From: Paramacrobiotus metropolitanus
Lineage: Eukaryota; Tardigrada; Eutardigrada; Parachela; Macrobiotidae
Direction: 5' to 3'
Assembly (NCBI RefSeq): GCF_019649055.1
Contig: NW_026570253.1
Location: forward strand, 310,001-374,000
DNA length: 64,000 bases
A program made the position numbers and the translations under genes. The first letter of the stretch is position 1; each line of letters starts with the position of its first letter. Shown here piece after piece: positions 41,201-54,235 of the stretch. Under the pieces are notes generated by a model. It had not been told where the DNA came from, searched no databases, and was given only the letters and a program-made list of their open reading frames with translations.

Positions 41201-44200
41201 ACGTAGCTAAGTGTGGTTCGCAATAATGCAAGCCCATATTCGAGACAATACTGCATACATATTATTTGGAGAGAAAATCAACTGACTACCGTATTGTATG
41301 GCTTTTTCTCCCTCCTATAGAAAATTCATTTTCTTTGCGCCCACCGGGCTGATCAATGACCAGCGGTCAGCCGGTTCCCATCGTTAATGCGAGAGCAATG
41401 ACCGGGGCTGATTTTTTCCATTGACTTGCGCTTAGCACGTTCTCCATTTTCTCCACCCCAGCTTCCACCGATTTGTGGATCGGTTGATGAATTTAAGACA
41501 AAAGTTGAGCGGAGCAAAAAAGCACAGAGAGACTGCGCATGTGTGTGTGTGTGTGTGTCCTGAGATGTTCTGGCTGTGTAGTGCATGTTAGGTCAGCTAT
41601 ATTTAGCGAAGAATGATGAGAGTCGGGTCAGTGCCGGACACATTGGCCAACGGTCAGTGAAAGAGCGGACAGTTTTATCAAGCCAGACGATCAATCTGCA
41701 TCCGTGGCTTGAATGAATCAACGCTAAAAAAGCTTTAATGCAGAATTGGGTGCACGATAAAAGCACAGTGATAATACTAGTATAAGAAATTACGAATACT
41801 TGAAGTATGTATTTTTGTTTTGATTTTTATTGAACAGCCAAGCCCGTAAATCAATATCAGCGGTATGCAATGTTCATCATGGACGAAATCCCAATAAGAG
41901 TTCAACGTAAACGGGCATTCTCACATATTCTCGTCCGCGAAGAACATTGAATATGCTGGTCAAGTCACGATATTACATTTTTATTCGACTACGCCATTTT
42001 TATTACGACAAATTTAATTAGGTATTCAGTCACAAAGCAGGACATTAACTAAACCGGTTGCGAACTTATCTATGAATTAATGTAATTATCAAGAATTGGA
42101 TATTATAAACAATCTAGAATTCATTCCAATGCGTCATTCATTACAGCGGTCATTAGGACAAATCACTTAAATAAAAATAATGATAGCGAACATTATATCG
42201 CATGCGTACCCACTACCCACGGACTGGACTTACGTAACAACCGGTGTGGCGTATTACATATTTAATAATCGCGAGCTGACCTTACAAGGCATAGAATTAT
42301 TATGAATGGTTATTGATCCCTAATTTCTTTGGGATTACTGCTTATTTAGCGCTCCTCCTTAATATACCTTGAATTATGTTTAGAATTAGCGCGTACTAGC
42401 TCAAGCCGTGCGGGCACCTTTACGAAATATTCCCGTGCATGCAAGGATCATAATCCTGCAAAAGATTTTGAATACGACTCCTGACGGCTGACTCGTACTG
42501 CAGCAGTAAACGGTCATTTGTGGTTGTAAATGCATCCAGATCACCAAGAAAATTACCAGCGCCGGTCGTGCGCAACAACAGCAAAATAATCGCCCGGTAT
42601 TTAGAATCACCTTATAACTGCGCACACGGGAGCGTTCCGGCCACCCGGCACACACTAACAGGAAGCCAACCTGCGTCATTGCGCCTAATTTTTTTCTCCT
42701 CTTTCCCCGGCAAAAACATGTGCTGGCAATCAGTGTACAGTCTGTATCCAGCCGTGCGAGCTGCAAAATAACCACCGTTGATCGCGCCTACCGGGAAGGG
42801 AAACAAGCTATTTTCTCCTCATGATCCCGTGTATGCCCCAGTCAACAAGCTGATTCACAGTCCAAATCACCCACGCCGAAGATGACACTACCAAAATGGT
42901 TTACATTTATTCCCACTGACTCACAATTTGTCCCGCACTTCTTCTCGTACGGGATCATGTAATCTCACATAATGAATTTTGTTTTTTGTGTGGCTTATTT
43001 AACGGTGACATAGTTGATCACTTCCCTTAAATAATTTTCAAAAAATTTATGTTTATGCAGTCATTTGTTTTGTTTTGCGATGTATTTCTGCGTGGTGTGT
43101 TTTAAATATATGACGATTACAAGCTGGACGGCACAGCGGCGCTAAAGTGCGGCAGCAACCGGAAGTCCTGCAGCAGCACAGCCACCTGACACATTCTTGA
43201 CTCGCTGCACATGCTAACACACAAACGTATGGGCGCGCATCATGCGGGCGCCCATGACTCACACCCTACTTTGTCATTATCACTGCATCCAACTTCCAAC
43301 CATACACCGATAACTGCGATTCATCAGCAGCGATAACAAATTATTAAATAATATTTATTGCAACATTTGCGCTAATTTTATCATTACTATTGTATTTGAT
43401 TCTGCAAAACGTACGCGTTAAGGTGCTTTATAAGCCAATAATTATATAGTACTGTGTTTCCTCGTTATTAATGACGTACGTACAGATACATGTGCACCAT
43501 GTTGGTCATAAATGCGATGGAATTGTAGGCATGAACAGATTTGATTCAGGTAGTTTTGCATAATTTTCTACCCTTTCTGTTATATATTTATATAATTAAC
43601 CGCAGTCTTTTTAAGAGCGTTTCTTCTTACCGTGATCCGGTCTTGAAATACAATGTTTGCAGATACCGAAACTCCAAACCGTTCTACCATTGGTTACCCG
43701 CTGCAATAAAAAGTCAATATTAATTACGTTGAGGCTGCAAACAATGAATAAAATCAACCAAGCTGAAACAAGACGTAACCTTAGCCCTTTCGTAAAACCA
43801 GCTCCTTATTTGCAGCTATTTTTTTAGGGAAAAAATTTGTGGTACTCGTACTGTACGTATATAAAATTAAGGGAAACGAAATTCTGGATACCGGCTTTCT
43901 ATCGCATCGGCACGCTACGCTGTACCTGCAACTGTAAAAACCAACGAGAAAAATGCACGTATAAGAAGACACTCAATGGCGGTCAGTGTCGGCAAGCACA
44001 TTAGGCGTGAATGTTGTAAACATGGTCATTTGGGCGAGAATGTTCGATATCCCGGGAAATGTCCCTTTTTCCTGTTAGTTTTGTTCGTGTATGTGTGTAG
44101 ACGTATGTGTCAGTGCATGTGCCGGCTACCAAGTTCATGGGTCAGCCGGGAGAAAGAATTGATTTTTCAGTATTTTCCTCCCGGTCTGTACAGCGTCCAG

Positions 44201-47200
44201 TGAGTAATCGAGCACACACTGCCTCGCGTACTTACAGCCATATATGCACACACACCGGCACGCATAATATGTTTTCTCGTTCTTGGCCCTTTTTCAAGAC
44301 CATCGTGCAGTCAGCACCGCCCCTTATCCCGGGACACACTGGCAGCAGAGTCCAGGTCAGCCTGTGCTGAGGATGAAAAACAAGTCATATAAGTGGGAGA
44401 CAGCGTAGATCTATATACATGTATCTGCACGATGCCGGTCACTTGTGGGGTTGTTTTCGGTTTTGCTGTCAGCCGTATTGGGTTATACAGAATATATGCA
44501 GCCGATGGTGGCCAGTAGGATAATTCAGGAGATGGATGCCTGTGTGGAGGGGATGTGTAAGCACTTGACGGGAGATTGGATATGGACGTTGCAATCCCGG
44601 CTGGAGAGTTCTTTTTCCACAATATGTACAGTGGGCATCGAGTGACCGATGTACATAATACATCCCGTCCACTTTTGTCGAATCAATAAAATATATTATT
44701 ACTGTAGTGAATGTGGTGTGGACTGTGGAAATCGAATAATTTCTGAAATCTCCACGTCTGCGCAATTTTCGTATCAGACTGATGCGAGCTGTAGATGCAC
44801 GTCTGATGCATACAACCTTTTATGTTCATTACGTATAAATGATAAATCTGTAAAACAGTTAAAATATGTAAAACACGATAGTTATCAAGTTTTTTTAAAT
44901 AACCCTTAGATTACAATAAAGGTAAATTTTACGGTTAAAAATTGATTTTATTTCATGTATGTCATGGATGTAATAATATGATATAATACGTATAAACAGC
45001 CACAAATTAACGCCATGAAAGAAAGGTGCACGCATTTTTCTTCTTAATAAAAATCATTTTACAGAACAAACATATTAGAGGGCCGTAAAATTCGAGACTT
45101 AACTGGAGAAGCGCGTTCTACTGCTTTCCTAAAGCAGCGTTTCAGCCTGGTCGTTGTTAAAGGAAATGCCACGGCTGTTTTGAGAACGTTGCCTTTTAAC
45201 CCAAGACAAGATAGAGATTTTGGTTGTTTTTTTAATGTTTAAATTTTAACTTTCATGTAGTGCACCGGCGCTTGCGATCTTTGTTACTTTGGCGGCTATT
45301 GCCCATTAAACTATCAGTTCAACATATTAGAGTGGAGTTCCCCTTCGATGCAGTTTACTCCTCTACCGGGAGTATACCTACATAGTACGTACCGATCTGA
45401 CATCTGAGGATGGATTTGATAGTGACCTGGTTATTGGTCAATTTGTGCCATATTTTTCCCCATTATCCCTGTATTACTTACTCCAACGAGTAGGTTGTGC
45501 ATGTGTCACAGTGTGATTGTGTGCATACATGCACACACATTAGAAAGCGACTGCTTAGACGGGAATAACGGGAAAAAACAGAGTAAGTCAGTGTCAATAA
45601 AGAAACATGATACCGGGCGGGAATTTCTGGGGATGCAGGAAATCATTTACATCTGCTTGTCCTGTAACTAGACTACCAGGTCGCCACCTTATGGACCGCA
45701 AAAACCTCAAGAATTAACCTCCAGTCAACGCTAGTACGTACTGCACTGTATTTGCACTCCTCTTTGTTTCGTACAGCACAGCACAGTTACATACTTTATG
45801 CTTGAAAATGAATTTTTCCGTGATTTTTCTCTTTCTGAACAATATCCATTGACTAATGTAATACTGTTAATTTTTACCTGTTGACGAATATTCACCAGAG
45901 AAAAGGAAGTTTGTGCTTAGTTAGCGTTTTGTGTGAGAAACGGAAAAAGTTATACGAAATTAAAAGAAAAGAAATATTAGAGAATGCCGTTCATTTTTTT
46001 TTGTCAAATTGAGCTGCTGACCATTTGATTTATATTGTTCTGGAGAATTGCACCGGTTTAAGGGGTGAGGAAAACCAAAATTTTACTCAAACCGTAGATT
46101 TTTAATTTTTTCCTGCTGATACTTATGAATTTTGTGCAAGTTGTGCAACAGTAAGTCTTTTTCGATTTTTTTCTTAGAGTCATGTCTGTGTGGATCGATT
46201 AATTTGTTGTGCACATGGCCCCTCAGGTATAAATGCCAATAATCGTCTCGTTTTCTTCCGGTGATATTCACGTTGTTTACCGAAGCAGTACAAGCCAAAA
46301 TCCTCTTGCTCCATAGAAAATAATGTCACCGTTAGCTTTCTGCTCTACTTTCATCCCAGTATTGCCGCTGTACTAGCAGCATATGATTATTATGTACTAA
46401 ATACAAAAATGGATAACTGCAAAAATAAAAGACTTAAAAAACTTGAACGTAAAAGGTTACGCAAATTAAAAAAAATTTTAAGGTAAAACAATAAAAAGCA
46501 ATTTTCAGTAAAAAGATATTCCACCTCGATATTTGCTGATTAAGTCTTAATTTCATTAAATTTGATCGGTTTGATTTCTGACCAATTTTTCGCAATATAT
46601 TTCATTATTTCGATATACGGTAAATAGCGTTATCAAATCAAGGCATTATTTTGCCATGAAAAATGCGGAAGAATGACAGAATTTCAGTCCGGTGCGCTAT
46701 GCTATATATGTATAAAATGGGTATAAGAATGCGCTGACGTGGTAAATGTTTTTTTACAGCACCGGCAATAAATGCGCATAAATGTGTAATGTTTGTCCAG
46801 TGCGCAGTGCTCCAGTTGGGACCAGCGGTGCCCTTGCGCGACTAGAAGCATAAAGCTAACAATATATAACTGCCTAATCTAACAGAGGCGGTGCAAAGGT
46901 CGTCGAAGTTTTTTTATCGCTTTTGCTCCGATTAAGGATTATATACGTCGACATCTGGCTTAATGGCCAGGTAATCAAACCGGCAAAACGTTTTACCGTA
47001 CAGCGACGATAGTATATAGATATACAATACATAGGTACGAATAAAATATAGATACTTGTATACTGTACGCATATTTGTATTTTGAGCCGCGTGCGCATAT
47101 GAAGACATATATATACCATATGTAACGGAAGTGCAAAAGTCCGACGTGGAAACAGCGCCAAGGTGAGAAAAACAAATATACGTAAGATGATGAGAAGCTT

Positions 47201-50200
47201 ATTTTAGTGCATTGTGAGTTGCAGACGCCGGGATCGTGCAGTGCGTACCAGAGCGCCGCTAATGCTAATACCAGCATAGTACAATGCTCATTCATTCTGC
47301 TATACATGGGTAAAAAAAGCACCACATCACCATTCACCATTTGCAATGCTCAAACATAAGAAATTATGTGAAATGATTTGTTCTTGCATAGCTTATACCG
47401 TTATATTATTGTGATTAGAAAAATCCACACTTTTGGAGTAAGCTGTAACAAACTTTCCACCCTAATTCTTCTTGCATTTGAGTGTTAATTACATCTTGTA
47501 TGCAGTATGCTCACAGTTATACACAGTTCTTTAGTCGCAAAGATAAAAGTAGAAATGTAGGGTATGATCTACGTTATTACGTACTTACTACTTAAAACTA
47601 TTTTGTGGATGTACCAACGTATGTACAAGAAGTGTATTATTAGGATGTGTCTTAATTCTTAATGGTAAAAATAATGACAATCTCTAGCTTAAAACAATTT
47701 ATTGTATACAAATGTTGACTGTGAATAATCTCGATTCGGACGATACGATAAAAAACATTATATAGACAGACCTACATGGAGTCATTGTGTACGCAATGGT
47801 GACCTTTGCCTATACACCATGGTTTCATAAAATTCATAAAGCACATACAGTATATAGGCTTCTGATTGAAGATTCTGGGTTTCCTGCTAGCGCGGTTCGT
47901 ACTCCTTTGAAATATTCTTGAAAACTTTGGCAGACAATGTGAGAAACCGCTGCTCACAGTTAATACCGACGTTGGCACGCCATCGCTAAAATCACTAAAG
48001 AAACCCTTTCGCGTATAATTTGTTTGAATTATGGACGGGTGTACTTGAGTTTTTTGCTGCTTAAGAAAAGAGCTGATGGTGATAATTGTAGCAAATATAT
48101 TCTTCTGGTCAAGTCGCTGGCACTTTTTGGTTTTTTCACTTTATCCGCACTTTATCCGCCAGCGCTGCACATTGTTCATGTCACCTCCAGACAAAAACAC
48201 CTGATAAGCATTCTCGGCCATTCTGATTAATTTCCCAACCTCTTCGTACTGTCAAAATAAATTATACTTGGGCAGATGCACATTCTGAACAAAGTTCAAT
48301 CTATAAATTCGACAAGCGATTATTTTAAAGAGGATATAATTAACGCAGTGCTTTTGATTAGCTATGCTGTTACACATGTTTACCAGAAATATGTACAAAT
48401 ATCTCACTGGATAATTACGGACAATCGAAAACGGATAAGATGCAATTAATAACCTCGCTAAATTTCGAGAACTAGATTAGAGCCAAAAAACTTCTTATAA
48501 AAAAATAGAACATTAAAAACTACACCAATCTTTTGAAGTTGACGCATCATTTACGGTACCATAAGCAGTTGAACAAGAATCTATTGTAACTACAACCTTG
48601 TTGTAGTTAATTTCATAACCAACATTGGGGTGTCGCACAAAACTGACCAGTGAGAATGCTGTGAATAGTAAGTTGAGAGCCAAGACGGTGAATTTTTACC
48701 GACAAAAAACAAAAAGAAGAAGTTAAAATTGATAAGCATATTAAAAGGCATACCATTTAGGGTTGTTTTAGCAACCTAATTAGTCAGTAATAAACTTTTA
48801 CTTTAACCTAATTAAGAAACTAGAGCCTGCCTATGATATATAACTTCAGAATTGATTTCGTTTACAGTGTTATACACTTACCGAAAAAACCGGTTCGGAA
48901 ATGACCACTTGTGGACAATGCGCTGCGAAAACCTTTTCGCTGCTCCTGGTATAGCTTTTTCACCTAAAATTGGGAAAAAACACAGACTGGAAAAAGTGCG
49001 AAAAATTTTCTCGGTTTTATGGCTCAATAACGCACTCTCAAACACGCACAGAGGAAATGATAGCGATATGGAAAAAGCGTAAATGATAGGTGTCGCGCTG
49101 CGTAGCAATGTCAATAAGATATTTTTCTCCGGTTGGCGTTTTGTTGGCTAATGCAAACGTTAAAAGAGCCTTATCACTCGTTACGAGCAAGTTTTGTTAG
49201 AATTTTTCCGGTGTGTAACAAGGGCCAGTTTAGATAATCGTCCCCGACTGTATTCCGCACCCAAAAACGGATTTACGAGCGGATGGTAAGTGTTATTCAC
49301 CGGAGTCGCTTAAAAAACGCGCTCGCTCCTGCTTTTGACCAATCGAACCATGTAGAACAATAAACACTTTTTAAATGAAATTTTTAAACACAACGGTTTG
49401 AAAAGAACGTAATTTTTTAATTAGGAAACGCATTCAGTCCTACAAAGTAGAAACAAATTCGATAAAATCAGAGTTATTTTCAAAGAATTTAAATGTAAAG
49501 GAATAAACATTAATTTTTTAGCAATGACTGACAAAATAAAAAACAGAAGATACAATTATAAAGTTATGCTTTACGTAGCTTACCTTTTACCTAATTATAA
49601 AGATAACTGATAAACCGCAGTACACGGAAAACTTTGATGACGTAAATTGTCGAAAAAAAACCGGCAAACTGGTCGCAGGTTTAGCACTTATCAAGTGCAA
49701 TAGAAAATCTAAGAAGAACAGCTGCGCTATGGGCCGAAGCCGTCCCAAAAGCAAAAAGCAATATTTATGAGTAGTGATGAATCAGCATCTGAGTTACTAC
49801 AAGTCAGAAAAAAATAAACCCTGCCTGTTTTTTTGTAAATGAGCCTTTTTTCTTTCACATGCAGATTATATACAAGCTTCTGCGGGGGAAGAGAACCGCC
49901 AAGACTAAACAGTGCAGCAGGCGATCTGCTGGCAAATTGAAAGAAAAATACGCCGCCGGAAAATTGTAAAAATCAGCTGCGACAGTACAAACGCCAACCA
50001 ACAGAAAATTCAACTAACGGTTTGTTTTTTCACTTTAGACTATCTATACAAGACACTGTCAAAGTTAGTATTACAATAAAATCATGAAGATTATTGCAAT
50101 TGATTGCATTTGCATCAGTTTTTACGAGGAATAGTAAACACTGAACGGTAATTTATTCGGTAATTTTACACAAATAAAAATACCAGTGCAATAATTATGT

Positions 50201-51666
50201 GTCCAAGTTGAGAATCTGAATATATTGAACTTGCAACATATTTATGTACATATCTCATTGTTGCACTTACATAACCACGCATAAACATCCGAGGCAAATT
50301 ACACTACACGCGTCCAAACCTTCGGATTAAAAATGAGTATGCACGTGCATTTGCGCCGGTATTCTACCGTAATATGGCACAATGTTTCAGCGCGCAAACG
50401 TTTTTCTGCAGAGTAAATCGGTGTATTTCGTAATTAACTGAAAGTCGATAATTCTGTCCAGCTGTACATGCGCACGATACTGCAAATGTCGACTGCTGTC
50501 GATTTTTTCCCATTAACCGAGCGCGAAGAACAATTCACCGGCGCAGTCTGAATGCCTGCTGTTTGGCTCTCCTTTCGCGCCAGATTGGACCGCTTCGCTT
50601 TTTTATGGTGTACTTTTACTTTCGATAGGAGAATGCTCTGAAAGAAGGAGATTAGTTTTGCCCGTGCATTGAGGGAGAAGAGGAGGAAAAAGAATTCGAT
50701 TATCCTAATCAGCGTTGTGACCAGTGGTCTGCGCTCTGCAGCCGTGTCACACTGGGCACCGGCCACAGATAAAACGATAACGGACAGCCAGCTCGCAATC
50801 TGTTCTGGCATGTGTCTAATAATGGTAAGCCTCTCTCTCTCTCTTATTGCGTCTTATTAGAACAGTCACAGCGAACAACTGACCAACGGGCAGAAATGCA
50901 TACAAAAACGTTTTGTGTTTTTCTTTGGATATCACAACCACTCTTTCGTCTTTTGTCCATATCGCTCTATAGCTTACGTCCATCACTGTACTGGCAAACA
51001 AGTACTTATCGTTAATTATTTATATAGGTAACATTGTGCCTACACGCAGAAACACATATAACCTGCTAAACTAATTATAACCTCGTATACAAAATATTTT
51101 TTAGAGATTCAGAGAAGAATGCCGCCTTTTCCAGTATGTTGAAAATCGTACAGAAATCGTTTAACAGCCAGGCAGTGGCAGGTAATGTGCATTTTCTGTA
51201 AGCAATTGTAGCGGATGTGCACGCCGCGCGGTGACATTTCAGTGCCGGCCTTTGGCTGGTTTGCCAGTGTTTGGCACGAGCGCCCTTCTTTGCATACACT
51301 CGACAAATTGTTTTCTTGTTATCGCATATGCATATCCTAAACAAACTTCAAGTACCTATCCCAAAATGTTCTCAACACGTTTCTTTTGTTTGTGTGGATG
51401 GTTTCACTTTTGGGGACCAGACTATGGCACAGTACGACGTTTCGCTGTCGCATATCCTGACCGCCTTGATGACGGTAGAGCGAGCCATCAAGTGCGAAAC
51501 TGGAACGTTTTTTTCATTTTTTTGTCACTGCATCACTACCCTAGCTATTAGTGAGTAATATCAGCGTATATGTATATTAATATAAGCATAATAAGCTCGC
51601 TGGTAATATTAAGTTGATGTCCAAGCAAGCCGTGAAGAAACGAAAGATATAACTTTTCCGTTCTCA
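38241..51666. other. Gene desert, distal half up to ASCC1
   Basis: No gene supported over 13.4 kb. Contents: a (TG)9 run at 41540-41558, a CT run near 50,831-50,844, the dispersed GACCASTGGTC words, and AT-rich sequence. Open frames up to about 125 codons occur (for example 42401-42775 minus, 50434-50811 minus) but have no domain, no splice-site support and no GC rise such as the real exons here show. The ASCC1 promoter / 5' UTR should lie at the right end (about 51.3-51.66 kb). Confidence 0.55.
41540..41558. repeat. (TG)n microsatellite
   Basis: Uninterrupted TG dinucleotide run of about nine units. Confidence 0.9.
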
Positions 51667-54040
51667 ATGGCGGCAAAATTCTTCGACTTTTCCGACAGGG
51701 ACGTTATGTGTCCCAGCATCGAGGCGATTAACGGAATGTTCTTCCGCGTCAATCCCGTCAGTGTGGACGAAGGCGACAAACTGATCAAGAAAACCCAACA
51801 ATCCGGTCGCTATCCTCCCAAACACGACGACATCCAGGGTACCATCAGCAATGGCAGTGGCTGCAATGCAGTTGATTGTCTGCGCACGATTGACGATGAG
51901 TAAGCACGGTGTTTATTTGTCGCAGATGTAACGGAGGACTTCAGCGTTGAGGAGACGGAGATTCTGTACAAGCGCAGCAAGAAGGCGCCCGATGGAACGT
52001 TTCATCTCCTCCTCGACCAAGAAAATCTGCCCCAGGCGTTGTACGCCATGGTTATTGGCAAGGGAGGGCAGGCGAAGAAAATCATTGAAGAAGCCACATC
52101 AGCGCGGATTGTTATTCCGGAGAAGCGGGAGCAGGAACGTGGGAAATCTATCGGTGAGTTTTGAATATGCATGGACAGCATGGTTTTCATTTTTCAACTT
52201 ACGGTCAATCAGAACTACAGAAGCTGAACCAATCAGTTAAAATTATTTGTTTGAAGTAGGGATTATTTGTTTGAAGTAGGCTAAACCTGCAGTACCAACT
52301 GTGTATGCTGTGTTCAGAATCGATTTATACAACTCGAACTGAACCAAGTACTTCTATAGAAGAATTCGCTGTAAAAATTGAAATGTAACGGGCAGTTAAA
52401 AATGGATAAGTTTGCAGAGATAATTAGCTACGACGACGTCCAGTTGGTCCTATGTCGACGCAGACTGTTGGCGTCATTCCAGAATTGCCGCATGAGAAAT
52501 CCCTTCACGCACTTCGTGTGCTTCCCTCTTTTCAGTACCGCGGTGCGGCAGCGATTCCAGGTGTTTAAAGATGAAGTTACCGAGAAATGTGGAGGGGTAA
52601 GAAATCGTTTCGTCTGCATTTGTCTACTCGTCAGCTGATTCTGCATGCATTGCTGCAGGCGCGTGGATTTTCCCAAGATCTTTTCCAGAATCCGAAAAAG
52701 CTTCACCTCACAGTGGGAACACTGGTTTTATACAATCCCCGGGAGTCCGATGTGGTGATGGAGAGTGTAGAGGCGTCCGTCAGCGACTGCTTATCGTAAG
52801 TAAACATTTTTTTGCTGAAATATTTGTAATTTATTTTTCAAGTGTACATTCATGTAATGCATTCGTTCACTAACCATAAGCTGCAACCTAAGCTGCTAAT
52901 GAAATTTCACAAAAGTTGAATTTTCTGCTAGCTTACTATGTACTAAATATTTTTAAGAAACCCTGAAGTAATTTTTTTGTGGGTATGTCGTTTGTGCTTT
53001 CTTGTTGCCTTTTTGCGTTGACACAGTAAAGGATTTTTTATCTCCGAGGAAAGACTGAAACCGACTAAAGATTGTTAGAATACTGTAATAAATCAAATTC
53101 TAAATTATTAGAATTCTGAAGGTATGGAAAGAGGGCTCATTTGTGCATTTCCTTTTGGCACAGATAAGTTTTGCAACTTTAAATGAACTGAAACAATGAA
53201 AAAATTAACGTGGTTATTAGTCTAAGGGTTTGGGGTTCTATGCACGCTTGGCACGGAAACCAGGGCGATCCCCTCCTTTTTCCACCTTTCTATAGACTCC
53301 CAACCGTAGAGGTAGAGGCAGTCATACATCTGTCATCTACGGTTCTGTGGACCGGGGAAATCGTAGAAGAAAGCTGCAGTAAAGCGGTTTTTTCAGATGA
53401 ACGTACTGAGCGAAACCAGTAATACTGCGTCACGCTTATAGCGGTCTAAACGAAGGCGGTGGGTTTACTATTTGCAATTTAGATTTCATATGCATGGATG
53501 TGTAATTGCAGAAAGCTTTCCTCTGCGCAGACTCTTACCTTCCGCCTCCGAGGGCTGGAAATCATGAACGACGACCCTACCGACGTAGACGTCCTTTACG
53601 GGAAGATCGAAGATCCTTCAGGTATCCTGCAAAAACTAGCCGACCGCATTTACCGTCATTTGGCCCGCGCCAGTCCGCGTTTCCTCCTCGATCAACATGA
53701 GAACCGTGACTTTGTCAAATTGCACGCCACTCTTATGAATAGCCGTTTCAGGAAGGGCGAAGAAGTCGGGGAAGACGATGCCGGTGGCAACATGAAGCGG
53801 AAAGCCTTCGATGCCTCGGGCATTCTCCAGCAGTTTGGCGCCTTCGATTTCGGTGAATGTGAGTTGGCGGAAGTACATCTGTCGCAGCGATATTCTTCGG
53901 GGGAGGATGGATTTTACCGGCCTACTCGCATGTTGAAGATTGATGCGAGTTTTTTTACCGAGAGTGGTGATACGGTGGAATGTTATGGAGATGAACCGAA
54001 TTGTCATTACGATGAAAAAGAATTTGAAGGTGAAATGTGA
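51667..54040 (+). CDS. ASCC1: ASCC1 homologue (KH domain plus 2H phosphoesterase-like domain)
   Basis: Five exons: 51667-51899, 51945-52153, 52418-52596, 52659-52795, 53512-54040; phases 2,1,0,2 agree and give 428 residues. ASCC1 is a subunit of the activating signal cointegrator complex, which works with the helicase ASCC3 and ALKBH3 in alkylation repair and with stalled ribosomes. A KH domain carries the GXXG loop VIGKGGQAKKIIEEATSARI (~113-132). A 2H phosphoesterase-like (AKAP7/LigT) domain follows, with PFTHF, FQNPKKLHLTVGTLVL (first HxT, H223), GLEIMNDDPTDVDVLYGKI and FVKLHATLMNSRF (second HxT, H324). Both catalytic-type histidines are present. The exon 1-2 junction is the weakest: GA|GTAAGC with TTCAG|C keeps frame, but an acceptor at 51925 with a different donor also works. 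The 3' end converges on UBIAD1. Confidence 0.9.
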
Positions 54041-54111
54041 TTTTTGATTGCTCGTAGCTAGCACTCAAAGTGATTATACTACTTGAAGAAATTTTGTGTT
54101 TTATTTGGTGG

Positions 54112-54117
54112 ATTAAA
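54112..54117 (+). terminator. Probable poly(A) signal of ASCC1
   Basis: ATTAAA, 72 nt after the ASCC1 stop, the commonest variant signal at a normal distance. Confidence 0.5.
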
Positions 54118-54192
54118 AAGATCAAGTAGCCGGATTTGAGTCGTTTTGTTGTAAAAACTGAGAAATGTGAATACATATCACGGTGACGAATA

Positions 54193-54198
54193 TTTATT
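54193..54198 (-). terminator. Probable poly(A) signal of UBIAD1
   Basis: AATAAA on the minus strand, about 38 nt past the UBIAD1 stop. With the ASCC1 signal 80 bp away on the other strand, the two convergent genes share a 195-bp tail region. Confidence 0.55.
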
Positions 54199-54235
54199 TC
54201 CACCCAAATCACTCAATGTTCAGTATCACTCGCAA

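Larger units (their letters stand above)
35545..50729. repeat. Dispersed GACCASTGGTC-type palindrome
   Basis: Copies, exact or with 1-2 changes, at 35545 (GCCAGTGGTC), 35856 (GACCACTGGCC), 39298 (GACCACTGGCC), 39384 (GACCAATGGCC), 40022 (GACCACTGGTC), 40560 (GACCACTGC), 41358 (GACCAGCGGTC) and 50719 (GACCAGTGGTC). Most lie in 35.5-41.4 kb. No longer shared flank was seen, so these look like binding-site-like words rather than transposon copies. Confidence 0.5.

Noticed and set aside
46083-46298. 71-codon minus-strand frame rich in K/H/R
   Set aside because: No ATG, no convincing splice acceptor and no recognisable domain; it lies in AT-rich desert.
49731-49772. Short frame starting MGRSRPKSKKQ
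   Set aside because: Stops after 13 codons with no usable splice donor; looks like chance.
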